This document shows positions 16,713-24,338 of a stretch of DNA of 64,000 bases, piece by piece. This stretch comes from Chitinophagales bacterium (GTDB taxonomy: Bacteria > Bacteroidota > Bacteroidia > Chitinophagales > LD1). The stretch spans positions 124,001-188,000 of the forward strand of contig JAHCHW010000004.1 of assembly GCA_026129525.1 (NCBI GenBank), written 5' to 3'. The position numbers were made by a program, and so were the translations under genes. The stretch's first letter is position 1, and every line of letters begins with the position of its first letter. The notes beneath the pieces are model-generated. The model had not been told where the DNA came from. It saw nothing but the letters and a program-made list of their open reading frames with translations, and ran no database searches.

Positions 16713-16877
16713 CACTTAATGAACTTAATGTTCTTAGTGGTAAACCTATAAGTCTGACCTTGGTCAGACAACTGCTTAAGTATTTGGCAGGCGCAAGAAC
16801 TATTCACATGTGTGAAAATTAAAATCCCGAATAGCTTTTGTTATTGCTTAATGAACTTAATGTTCTTAGTGGTCAAC
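16713..16877. repeat. Composite intergenic repeats between divergent genes
   Basis: Within the 286-bp gap: an A module at 16713-16746, the exact palindrome at 16752-16769, and a second A module at 16847-16877. Here the repeats sit upstream of both neighbours (paraoxonase-like lipoprotein and acyl-CoA dehydrogenase), unlike most copies, which follow gene ends. Confidence 0.75.
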
Positions 16878-16955
16878 AGTTCAAGTCCTGTAAATCCTTT
16901 CCCAACCTCCGTTCAAAATAAATTCTTAACCTTTAGCCGATAATCTAAACAACAC

Positions 16956-18743
16956 ATGGCAGCACCCGCTTTAACAGGAGGAAATTTCCTCTTCATGCAA
17001 TCTAACCCCAACGATGTTTTTATTCCTGAAGAGTTTAGCGAAGAACAGCGAATGATTTTTAATACCGTTAAAGAATTCATGCTGCAGGAAGTGCACAGCA
17101 TGGGTTTGGCAAAACTGGCTTCGCTTGATGCAGAAAAGGACAAAGACCTGGTGTTGGAAATTTTCCGCAAAGCATCCGAACTTGGTTTGTGCGGAGTTTC
17201 TATTGATGAACAATACGGTGGCATGGGGCTTGACTTTAACACCGGCTTGCTTTTTACCGAAGCATTGGCACTCGGTTTTTCATTTGCCACTACCATCGGA
17301 TGCCAAACATCTATCGGCTCGCTTCCTATTTTGTGGTATGGCACCGAAGCGCAGAAAAAAAAATACCTTCCTGCTATTGCAAGTGGTGAAAAAGGCTGCT
17401 CGTATTGCTTAACCGAACCAACTGCCGGCTCCGATGCCAACAGCGGAAAAACTCGTGCAGTATTAAATGCCGAAGGCACCCACTACATTTTAAACGGACA
17501 AAAAATGTGGATTACCAACGGTGGCTTTGCCGAAGTGTTTACTGTGTTCGCCAAAATTGATAACGATGAAAAACTATCTGCTTTCATTGTAGAAAAATCA
17601 TTTGGCGGTATTGAGTTAGGCAAAGAAGAAAAGAAGATGGGCATTAAAGCATCTTCTACCGTGCAGGTGTTTTTCAACAACTGCAAAGTGCCAAAAGAAA
17701 ATTTGCTGGGCGACCGCGGCAAGGGCTTTAACATGGCACTCAATATCCTCAACAGCGGGCGCATAAAAATTGCTGCCGGTGGTGTAGGCGGAATGAAATT
17801 CGGCTTGGAAAAATGTGTGGAATACACCACCCAGCGCCAGCAGTTCGGCAAACCCATTTCCGATTTTGGTGCCATTAAACAAAAAATAGGAACCATTGCT
17901 TCGCATGCGTTTGCTATTGAATCGGGCACCTACCGAATAGGCGCAGAGGTAGATAAAAAACATGCCGAACTAAAGCAGGCAGGCAGTAGTTTCAACGATG
18001 CAAAAATCAATTCCATGCGCGAGTATGCCATTGAGTGCGCTATTCTGAAAGTGCTCGGAAGCGAAGCCATGTGCAACACGGGCGATGAAGCCATACAAAT
18101 GTTTGGCGGCATGGGCTACAGTCAGGAAACAGGCGTTGAAATGGCTTACCGCGATGCGCGCATTACCAAAATTTACGAAGGCACAAACGAAATTAACCGT
18201 ATGTTGGCGTTGGGTGAGTTTTACAAACGCGCTTTTGTTTCTAAAGAAATAAACCTCGGTGCCGCCAAGCGCACTATACCTGCTGCCATACTCCAAAATT
18301 ACAATCCGTTTAAGAGCGGTGAATTTGCCACCGAATGGCAGTACATCAACAATTTAAAAGCCCTGTTTATGATTCTCACCGGCTCTGCCGGTAATCGCCT
18401 TCGCGAAAAATTGGTGGACGAACAGGAAATTGTAATGAACCTTGCCGATGTAATGGCAATGGCATTTGTTACCGAGTCGGCTTTTTTACGCGTCATGAAA
18501 CTGAAAGCCAAAAGAGCCGATAAAACGGAAGTGGAGATGAAAACAAAAATGGCACAGGCATACTTGTATGATGCACTTGATGTAGCCCGTAAAGCAGCTA
18601 ACAATGCGTTAGACAGCTATTGCTCGGGCATTGAGAAAGCAATACTTAAATGCCTTGTCCGCAGAATGCTCCGCACTTACAACGTAAATCCCAAGAACCT
18701 CAAACGCGAAGTTGCCGACTACCTCATTACTAGAGCGGGATAG
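16956..18743 (+). CDS. Acyl-CoA dehydrogenase, long form with C-terminal extension
   Basis: FAD flavoenzyme that introduces the alpha-beta double bond into acyl-CoA and passes electrons to ETF. 595 residues, longer than the usual ~380, with an extra C-terminal helical domain (about 430-595) as in VLCAD/ACAD9-type enzymes. Visible are SYCLTEPTAGSDANS and WITNGGFAEVFTVFAKI (FAD and substrate loops), RQQFGKPISDFGAIKQKIG, QMFGGMGYSQETGVEMAYRDARITKIYEGTNEI, and the catalytic base Glu408 in IYEGTNEIN. EtfA and EtfB, its electron acceptor, are in the same window at 57-59 kb. The ATG at 16956 is used; a second in-frame ATG 13 codons on would also give an intact fold. Chain-length preference is unknown. 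Confidence 0.93.
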   Translation: MAAPALTGGNFLFMQSNPNDVFIPEEFSEEQRMIFNTVKEFMLQEVHSMGLAKLASLDAEKDKDLVLEIFRKASELGLCGVSIDEQYGGMGLDFNTGLLFTEALALGFSFATTIGCQTSIGSLPILWYGTEAQKKKYLPAIASGEKGCSYCLTEPTAGSDANSGKTRAVLNAEGTHYILNGQKMWITNGGFAEVFTVFAKIDNDEKLSAFIVEKSFGGIELGKEEKKMGIKASSTVQVFFNNCKVPKENLLGDRGKGFNMALNILNSGRIKIAAGGVGGMKFGLEKCVEYTTQRQQFGKPISDFGAIKQKIGTIASHAFAIESGTYRIGAEVDKKHAELKQAGSSFNDAKINSMREYAIECAILKVLGSEAMCNTGDEAIQMFGGMGYSQETGVEMAYRDARITKIYEGTNEINRMLALGEFYKRAFVSKEINLGAAKRTIPAAILQNYNPFKSGEFATEWQYINNLKALFMILTGSAGNRLREKLVDEQEIVMNLADVMAMAFVTESAFLRVMKLKAKRADKTEVEMKTKMAQAYLYDALDVARKAANNALDSYCSGIEKAILKCLVRRMLRTYNVNPKNLKREVADYLITRAG

Positions 18744-18762
18744 TATTTTTTTTGCTCCAACT

Positions 18763-18855
18763 CTTAATGAACTTAATGCCCTTAGTGGTTAATCCACCAG
18801 TCAGATCTCGGTCAAACTGGGTCTATGTTTTCTTACGTTCCTATGTGGTAAAAAT
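18763..18855 (+). repeat. Composite intergenic repeat (A module, decayed palindrome, C module)
   Basis: A module 18763-18792, decayed palindrome GTCAGATCTCGGTCAAAC (18800-18817), C module with CGTTCCTATGTGGTAAA ending near 18855. Same order as in the 14.4-kb array, single copy, in the gap after the acyl-CoA dehydrogenase. Confidence 0.7.
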
Positions 18856-18950
18856 TTTCTTCTTGTTTCCTCATGCGCCTACATAGTAAACTTTTCCATT
18901 CCCCGATGCAGTAAAAATCTTTCCCCATAACTTGGTATCATTACACCACC

Positions 18951-19496
18951 ATGCTTTTGAAAAAGCTGTTTAACTTTTTTGCCGATAAATATTTCCACCG
19001 CGTGTTTCAAAACTTCATAAAACAACATGCCGGCAAAAGCATTTTCATTTTCGATATTGATAACACCATTGCCCACACCTATCCTTCGCTTCTCAATCAA
19101 TATAACTCCGAAGCCGAGCGCCACCTTTCCCTTCAGGTATTTCCTTCTATGCAGCAATTAACTTCGGCTATTGAGCGTTCCCCTTCGCGCTGTGTGTTGT
19201 TTCTTACGGCTCGCTCCTACAAAATGTATCGGCCAACGTTGCAATGGTTGCAACAAAACGGCTTTCCCGCTGCAAAGCAAAATGTAGTTGTTGTGCCCGA
19301 TGCTAAAACAAAGTTGCGTTACATCGAAAGCGTGCTGCCCCTTCAACCCAAACTTTGGCTCATTGACGACATGAGCTACCACCACGAACACGGTGAAGTG
19401 AAATTTTACGACAACGAAATTCGGTTACTTTTGAAAATGCCGCTTCGCTACATTGGCTATCAAACCATCAGGCGGTTTCAAAACAAGATAAAGTGA
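18951..19496 (+). CDS. HAD-superfamily phosphatase of a surface-glycan group
   Basis: 181 residues. Motif I is IFIFDIDNTIAHTYP with Asp35 (nucleophile) and Asp37; motif II is VLFLTARSYKMYRP; a motif III Lys lies in DAKTKLRYIE; motif IV is LWLIDDMSYHHEHGE. The cap is minimal, so it may act on a large or polymeric substrate or a phosphoprotein. There is no signal peptide, although the N-terminus is amphipathic (MLLKKLFNFFADKYFHRVFQ). Its stop codon overlaps the GTG start of the ATP-grasp gene by 4 bp (GTGA), so the two products are translationally coupled and probably act on the same molecule. Downstream genes (acyltransferase, deacetylase, flippase) suggest a lipid-linked or surface glycan. 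The substrate is unknown. Confidence 0.8.
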   Translation: MLLKKLFNFFADKYFHRVFQNFIKQHAGKSIFIFDIDNTIAHTYPSLLNQYNSEAERHLSLQVFPSMQQLTSAIERSPSRCVLFLTARSYKMYRPTLQWLQQNGFPAAKQNVVVVPDAKTKLRYIESVLPLQPKLWLIDDMSYHHEHGEVKFYDNEIRLLLKMPLRYIGYQTIRRFQNKIK

Positions 19497-20548
19497 ACGC
19501 GTTTCTAAAAAGAAATACAAAGCGGCTTATACGCATCCTCATTTGCCTCTGCAGAATTAACTGGTGGCAGTTGCTGCGCTTGTATAAAGCCGATGGCGAA
19601 ATTGTGCTTATCACCCCGCTGTGGGCAAAAAACTGGCTCATTCACCAATTGGAGTTAGACCTCCTGCTTATTGGCGCTATCGTAAAACAGGGGCGCACTT
19701 TTCGAATTTTTACCGGAAAGAATTACAACTCCATCCGCCACAAAATTGTTTTCTACAACGCCTCCGAAATTTTTAACGATACCGGCTCGGTAAACTACAC
19801 CGAGTTTCTCGTTAACTGGTGCCGCGCCCTCGAAGCCAACGGCAACAAAGTGTTGCTCGGCTCGCACGAAATTGTGTATTGGGAAAACAAAGCTTACATG
19901 TACCGCAAATTCAAAGAGCTTGGCATCCGCCACCCCGAAACACAAATTTTTAATTCGGTCGAAGAATTGCAACAGGCAGCCGTCAACTATCCATGCCTTA
20001 TAAAAGAAGAACACAGCTACGGCTCGCTGGGCGTGCATAAAGTAAACAGCCGCGAAGAAGCCATTGCACTTTGCAGCACTGAAAAATTCAAAAAACGCAA
20101 CGAGCATATTATTGCCCAGCAACTGATAGATATGCACAAAGATTTCCGCGTAATTATTGTAGGCAACGAAATTGTGCTGCACTACTGGCGCACCAACCCT
20201 GCCAAAGAATGGAAACCCACCAGCACCATGCACGGCAGTAATGTTGATTTTGTAACTTTTCCCGAGCAATGGCGCGAAAGCATTTTGCAAACATTCAAAA
20301 AGCTGAACATTACCACGGGTGCTTTCGATATTACCTGGCAGGGCGATGACCTCACAACCGAGCCTATTATACTTGAGGTTAGCCCCAGCTACCAGCCCAA
20401 CCCTCCGGTTGACCTTACCGGGCGCGGCTTTACCTATGGCGAATTCAAAAAGAAATTTCTGTGGCGAAATTCATGGGACACTATCTACCTCCATTGGGTA
20501 CAGTTACTCATGGAAAAACGCGTTAAATGGTTTTTGAGAGATAAATAA
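19493..20548 (+). CDS. ATP-grasp ligase, RimK/carboxylate-amine type
   Basis: 351 residues starting at a GTG inside the HAD stop; no earlier start is possible without deep overlap and the next ATG is far inside. The ATP-grasp core includes YMYRKFKELGIRHPETQIF, YPCLIKEEHSYGSLGVHKV (nucleotide-binding lysine and glycine loop), HIIAQQLIDMHKDFRVIIVGNEIVLHYWR, GAFDITWQGDDL and the metal-binding EPIILEVSPSYQPNPP. Such enzymes join a carboxylate to an amine, thiol or hydroxyl through an acyl-phosphate. The N-terminal ~110 residues look like a Rossmann-type pre-ATP-grasp domain. Coupling with a HAD phosphatase and nearby glycan genes suggests it decorates a surface sugar or its amino-acid substituent; this is inference. 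The C-terminal WVQLLMEKRVKWFLRDK is basic and may contact the membrane. Confidence 0.8.
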   Translation: MNAFLKRNTKRLIRILICLCRINWWQLLRLYKADGEIVLITPLWAKNWLIHQLELDLLLIGAIVKQGRTFRIFTGKNYNSIRHKIVFYNASEIFNDTGSVNYTEFLVNWCRALEANGNKVLLGSHEIVYWENKAYMYRKFKELGIRHPETQIFNSVEELQQAAVNYPCLIKEEHSYGSLGVHKVNSREEAIALCSTEKFKKRNEHIIAQQLIDMHKDFRVIIVGNEIVLHYWRTNPAKEWKPTSTMHGSNVDFVTFPEQWRESILQTFKKLNITTGAFDITWQGDDLTTEPIILEVSPSYQPNPPVDLTGRGFTYGEFKKKFLWRNSWDTIYLHWVQLLMEKRVKWFLRDK

Positions 20549-20585
20549 AAGTAAGGTCTTGAATAGCGGAAATCACCAAAGCGCC

Positions 20586-20643
20586 TGTCATTGCGAGCAG
20601 AATTCATGTAAAAATCAAATAGCGTTTTCTGCGAAGCAATCTT
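20586..20643. repeat. CATTGCGAG...GCGAAGCAATC dispersed element
   Basis: TGTCATTGCGAGCAGAA (20586-20602) and TTCTGCGAAGCAATCT (20627-20642) form an imperfect inverted repeat: ATTGC pairs with GCAAT and CAGAA with TTCTG. This pattern resembles a widespread bacterial intergenic hairpin element (recalled, not searched). It lies in the 213-bp gap before the GNAT gene. Confidence 0.55.
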
Positions 20644-20761
20644 CATTGTTGTATTTTCAAAAACGATGTGCAACATATCAGTGGCTGCTTTTTTCCGATA
20701 TTGTTTGGCGTGTATGGTATGTATTAACTGAAATGAACGCAATACATTGGGAGTAATGCCT

Positions 20762-21697
20762 ATGAGTGATTATATTTTTGAAAGGGTAGATGAAAGTCGC
20801 TATAAAGATTTGTCCTTCTTAGTGCGGGAATCGTTTGGCTCTGTTAAGGGCTATGATTACTTTAAACATAAGATGGACACAGGCTATTTGGGCGTAAAGC
20901 ACTTGGGGTACCTTGCTTATGACAGTGCGGGTAAGCCGGCAGCGTTTTACGGAGTATATCCATGTATGGTGGAGTATAACGGAGTCCATTATCTCGCAGC
21001 CCAGTCGGGCGATACAATGACCCACCCGAAGCATGGAGGCAAAGGGTTGTTTACTATGTTGGCTAAAATGACTTATGAACTTGCAAAAAAGGAAGGTGTT
21101 CAATTCATATTCGGCTTTCCTAATTCCAATTCTTATCCTGGTTTCGTAAAAAAACTGAATTGGATACATAAAGAGGATATGACTAACTATACTTCTGCTG
21201 TTGTAACACTGCCTTTTGCTGCTTTGGCACACAAGTTCACACTGGTTGAATTTCTTTATAGATATTATGTAAGAGGCATAATGACATTTTTTAAGAGCAA
21301 TAAGTCTTTTCTTGTCAACTCTGCTTTAAAGAATAGTATAGGTAGTGTCTTACACGATTCCAATTTTTTCAAATACAAGAGTTTTAATGAAAACTTTCTG
21401 ATTGACTTGAGCGGTGTTACAGCATGGATTAAAGTGGACGGTTGTCTATTGGTAGGGGATATTGAATTGACAAGCCTGCAACACTTTGAGAAACTATGGA
21501 GTGGGTTAAAACGAATAGCATTTATTACAGGATGTACCAAAATAATTTTCCCTTTAAACCCCGGTTGTGCATGGGATAAACTACTCAAAGGGAATGTAAA
21601 GGCAGAAAAGGGAATGTATATCGGTTACCTCGATCTACAGTCCGGTTTACCGCTTGAAAACTTTAAGTATGTAGGTGCCGACTACGATACTTTTTAA
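20762..21697 (+). CDS. GNAT-family acyltransferase of a surface-glycan group
   Basis: 311 residues from the ATG at 20762, chosen because GGGAG (20749-20753) lies 8 nt upstream; ATG 20756 is only 2 nt from it and TTG 20747 is weaker. The N-terminal ~150 residues are a GNAT fold: YIFERVDESRYKDLSFLVRESFG, GKPAAFYGVYPCMVEY, AAQSGDTMTHPKHGGKGLFTMLAKMTYELAKKEG (pyrophosphate loop, HGGKGLF) and FIFGFPNSNSYPGF. The C-terminal half is unassigned and may hold a second degenerate GNAT lobe, as in FemX-like proteins. The fold suggests transfer of an acetyl or aminoacyl group to an amino-sugar. It is convergent with the polysaccharide deacetylase, with a 4-bp overlap of coding ends. Composition is slightly more A+T-rich than its neighbours. 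Confidence 0.78.
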   Translation: MSDYIFERVDESRYKDLSFLVRESFGSVKGYDYFKHKMDTGYLGVKHLGYLAYDSAGKPAAFYGVYPCMVEYNGVHYLAAQSGDTMTHPKHGGKGLFTMLAKMTYELAKKEGVQFIFGFPNSNSYPGFVKKLNWIHKEDMTNYTSAVVTLPFAALAHKFTLVEFLYRYYVRGIMTFFKSNKSFLVNSALKNSIGSVLHDSNFFKYKSFNENFLIDLSGVTAWIKVDGCLLVGDIELTSLQHFEKLWSGLKRIAFITGCTKIIFPLNPGCAWDKLLKGNVKAEKGMYIGYLDLQSGLPLENFKYVGADYDTF

Positions 21698-22686
21698 AAT
21701 CCGTAGGTGCCAAAGTGCATGTTTACATTAATCATGTTCGACTCGAAGGTGGTTGTCGAACTTATGCAGTACCGGGGCAAAACATTTTTATCGTTTTTAT
21801 CTGAAAAGCATCGGTAATCAACCGCCAGCAGGTTTTTATAGCCTAATCTCAAACTCATTTCCTTTACTTTATCGTTGTAACTGCCATCCGGATAAGCTAT
21901 TGATTTCACTTCTTTTTGAATGGCATCTTCGAGCATTTTTTTACAATCCAGCATTTCAGTGCTTGCAGATTCAATATCTATCAGTCCCAAATTTGGGTGA
22001 TTGTGTGAGTGTGCACCAATCTCAATGAAGGGCAAACTTGCCATTTCTTGAAGTTGTTCTTTATTCATTAGCCGCCAATGTTCGGGCGGATAGCTTGCCG
22101 TGTAATCTTTTTGTGGCAGTAATCTTCTGATCTCATTCATTAGCTTTTCCCTCTCCTCTATCTTCAGCGATTTTGTCAAATCCAGTAATCCATCAAAACT
22201 TTTAACACGGTGGGCACCTACAACACCGGTATCAATCAGTTCAGTTTTTAAGTCTTTACGTAAAAGAAACAAAAGGTCGTACCATGTAACATAATTCCCC
22301 TCTAAAAGTTGCGACACAACAAAAATAGTAGCCGGTACATCCATCTTCTTCAAGAGAGGGAAGGCATTTGTATAATTATTTTCATAGCCGTCATCAAACG
22401 TTATGGCAATTGTTTTTCGTTTAGGGGTATGATCATTTCGGTACATCTCGAAAATCTCATCAAGAGAAACTATGTCAAAGTGCTTTTTAAAATATACGAG
22501 ATGTTGTTTGAATTGCGAAGTGGCTATGGGTCCCGGGCTAAGGGTATGATCGGGGCTATCTACAACTCCGTGATATACGAGTATCAGTTTGTTATTTTTG
22601 TTCAGCGAGGCAAACAGCCGTTCAATACCCAAAGCGGTTATAAATGGGTAAACAACTGTTCGGGCAATGGTTTTTGCAACGCTCAT
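21694..22686 (-). CDS. Polysaccharide deacetylase (NodB homology, CE4)
   Basis: 330 residues. The NodB domain spans about residues 90-320: motif 1 TFDDGYENN with Asp98 (base) and Asp99 (metal), motif 2 HSHNHP with metal ligands His226 and His230, and later a YPDGSYND segment matching motif 3. The N-terminal MSVAKTIARTVVYPFITALGIERLFASLN is a hydrophobic/amphipathic helix that could anchor it at the membrane; LILVYHGVVD is the usual first strand. A roughly 80-residue insertion sits between motifs 1 and 2, as in PgaB/IcaB-type or PEP-CTERM-associated deacetylases. It likely removes N-acetyl groups from a glycan made by the neighbouring genes. It is divergent from the flippase with 38 bp between starts, so the two may share a regulatory region. 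Confidence 0.88.
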   Translation of the reverse strand: MSVAKTIARTVVYPFITALGIERLFASLNKNNKLILVYHGVVDSPDHTLSPGPIATSQFKQHLVYFKKHFDIVSLDEIFEMYRNDHTPKRKTIAITFDDGYENNYTNAFPLLKKMDVPATIFVVSQLLEGNYVTWYDLLFLLRKDLKTELIDTGVVGAHRVKSFDGLLDLTKSLKIEEREKLMNEIRRLLPQKDYTASYPPEHWRLMNKEQLQEMASLPFIEIGAHSHNHPNLGLIDIESASTEMLDCKKMLEDAIQKEVKSIAYPDGSYNDKVKEMSLRLGYKNLLAVDYRCFSDKNDKNVLPRYCISSTTTFESNMINVNMHFGTYGF

Positions 22687-22724
22687 GTTTTCAAAAATAA
22701 ACTTCTACCATAAACTAACTTCGA

Positions 22725-24203
22725 TTGGGAATTATACAGCGGCAGGGGCTTAAAAATACAGCCGTCACATTTACCGGACTTCTGCTTGGCTTTATCAGCT
22801 TATTATATGTGCAACCTCGTTTTCTTGCACCCGAAGAAATAGGTTTAACCCGCGTCCTTTTCAGCCTCTCTTCGCTTATAGGAGTGTTTCTGCCATTGGG
22901 AATCGGCACTATTACAGTTAAGTATTTCCCCGTATTTCGCAATCCTCAAAATGGACACAACGGTTTTTTCGGACTAATACTGTTGTTCATGTTCACAGGC
23001 GCTGTAGTCATTTTCAGCTTATTGATAGCGGCTAAAGGTTTTTTTGTAAACACGTATCAGGAACAATCGCGCCTGTTTACCGAGTTCTATTACTATGTGC
23101 TTCCCCTCAGTTTCATTATAGGCTTTAATGCGGTTCTTACGCTATACTCCAACTCGCTGTTTCGAACAACCTTCCCCGCTTTGTTCAACGAAATCTTGGT
23201 CAGGGTTATTTCAATCGTGCTGTTTACGGTGTATTATTCAAAGCTCATCAATCTTTCGGCATTTGTGTTCCTGTTTGTAGGTATCTACGGCACTCAAACG
23301 GTTTGTTTGCTGTTATATCTCTTCCTCATTGATAAGCCAAGTATAAATGTGAATTGGAACTTGCTGAAAGAAGGAAATTTTGCTGCTATGCTGAAATTTG
23401 GTTTGTGGATGTCCTTTGTTTCGGTTGCATCAATGGGCATCAAATACATTGATGCGTTGGTGATTGCAAAATATTACAAGTTGGAATTGGTAGGTATTTA
23501 CACAATAGCCGCATTTATTCCGAATATTATCGAAGCACCGCTGAATGCTTTGGACAGAATTGCCGGCACCAAAATTTCGCAGGCGCTGGCACAGAAAGAT
23601 TACAATGAAATAAAGAAGATATACTATCTGTCTTCCCACTATCTGCTTGTAATTTGCGGGCTCATTTTTATTGGCATAGTAACCAATATCGAATTCATAT
23701 TGCAACTGTTGCCTCCAAAGTATTCAGGTGGGTTAAGCGTAGTCATAATTATCAGTATAGGCGCTATGTTTAACATAGCAGGAGGAGCTATCACGCAAAT
23801 CATTTTCAGTTCCGATAATTTCTGGAAGGGGGGCACACTGCTTATAGTGGTAATGATTGTTACCCTGCTTTTAAATCTTGTATTGGTTCCTGTTAACGGT
23901 TTACAGGGTGCTGCAACGGCAACAGCACTTTCAGCAGCGTTGTATTTCGCTGCTAAGTTTTGGATCGTTTACCGAAGTTTCGGCTTGCAACCCTATTCGC
24001 TGAAAACCTTGCAAACTATCCTTATAATTATTCTTATTTGTTTTGGTGTGTGGTGTCTGCCGCAAGTAACTTCACCTATAGCCAATATTGCTTTCAGGTC
24101 TGTAAGTGCTATAATGTTATATGCAGGCATAGTATTATTTCTCAACTTGGCTCCCGATCTGAAGCAATTGGCAAAGAATGCGAAGAGCATGTTGCGTTTT
24201 TGA
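22725..24203 (+). CDS. Oligosaccharide flippase, Wzx/MATE-like
   Basis: 492-residue inner-membrane protein with about 14 predicted helices, typical of polysaccharide exporters that flip lipid-linked oligosaccharides. It begins at a TTG, giving MGIIQRQGLKNTAVTFTGLLLGFISLLYVQPRFLAPEEIGLTRVL, the standard N-terminus of Bacteroidota Wzx proteins (receptor loop LxPEExG). No ATG or GTG occurs in frame near it. Other marks include KYIDALVIAKYYKLELVGIYTIAAFIPNIIEAPLNALDRI and NLVLVPVNGLQGAATATALS in the second half. It is the transport step of the small glycan group at 18.9-24.2 kb; no polymerase or glycosyltransferase is adjacent, so the cluster is incomplete or the rest lies elsewhere. A terminator hairpin follows at 24271. 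Confidence 0.9.
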   Translation: MGIIQRQGLKNTAVTFTGLLLGFISLLYVQPRFLAPEEIGLTRVLFSLSSLIGVFLPLGIGTITVKYFPVFRNPQNGHNGFFGLILLFMFTGAVVIFSLLIAAKGFFVNTYQEQSRLFTEFYYYVLPLSFIIGFNAVLTLYSNSLFRTTFPALFNEILVRVISIVLFTVYYSKLINLSAFVFLFVGIYGTQTVCLLLYLFLIDKPSINVNWNLLKEGNFAAMLKFGLWMSFVSVASMGIKYIDALVIAKYYKLELVGIYTIAAFIPNIIEAPLNALDRIAGTKISQALAQKDYNEIKKIYYLSSHYLLVICGLIFIGIVTNIEFILQLLPPKYSGGLSVVIIISIGAMFNIAGGAITQIIFSSDNFWKGGTLLIVVMIVTLLLNLVLVPVNGLQGAATATALSAALYFAAKFWIVYRSFGLQPYSLKTLQTILIIILICFGVWCLPQVTSPIANIAFRSVSAIMLYAGIVLFLNLAPDLKQLAKNAKSMLRF

Positions 24204-24270
24204 GTATTGTCAAAGCGAAGGTGATTATCGATCATAGTTCGGTAAAAATTAATGTTTGTTTACATTATAT

Positions 24271-24317
24271 TCACCACCCAACGCACAAGCAGCGTTGATT
24301 TGTGTGGTGATTTTTTT
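24271..24317 (+). terminator. Probable terminator after the flippase gene
   Basis: Outer stem TCACCAC (24271-24277) with GTGGTGA (24304-24310), inner AACGC/GCGTT, then seven T. The internal loops are asymmetric, so this is moderately supported. Confidence 0.6.
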
Positions 24318-24338
24318 GAACCTTGAACACAACCTCCT

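Noticed and set aside
19655..20290. 211-codon minus-strand frame inside the ATP-grasp gene
   Set aside because: Antisense shadow of conserved ATP-grasp codons; translation rich in Phe/Val as expected from the complementary frame.
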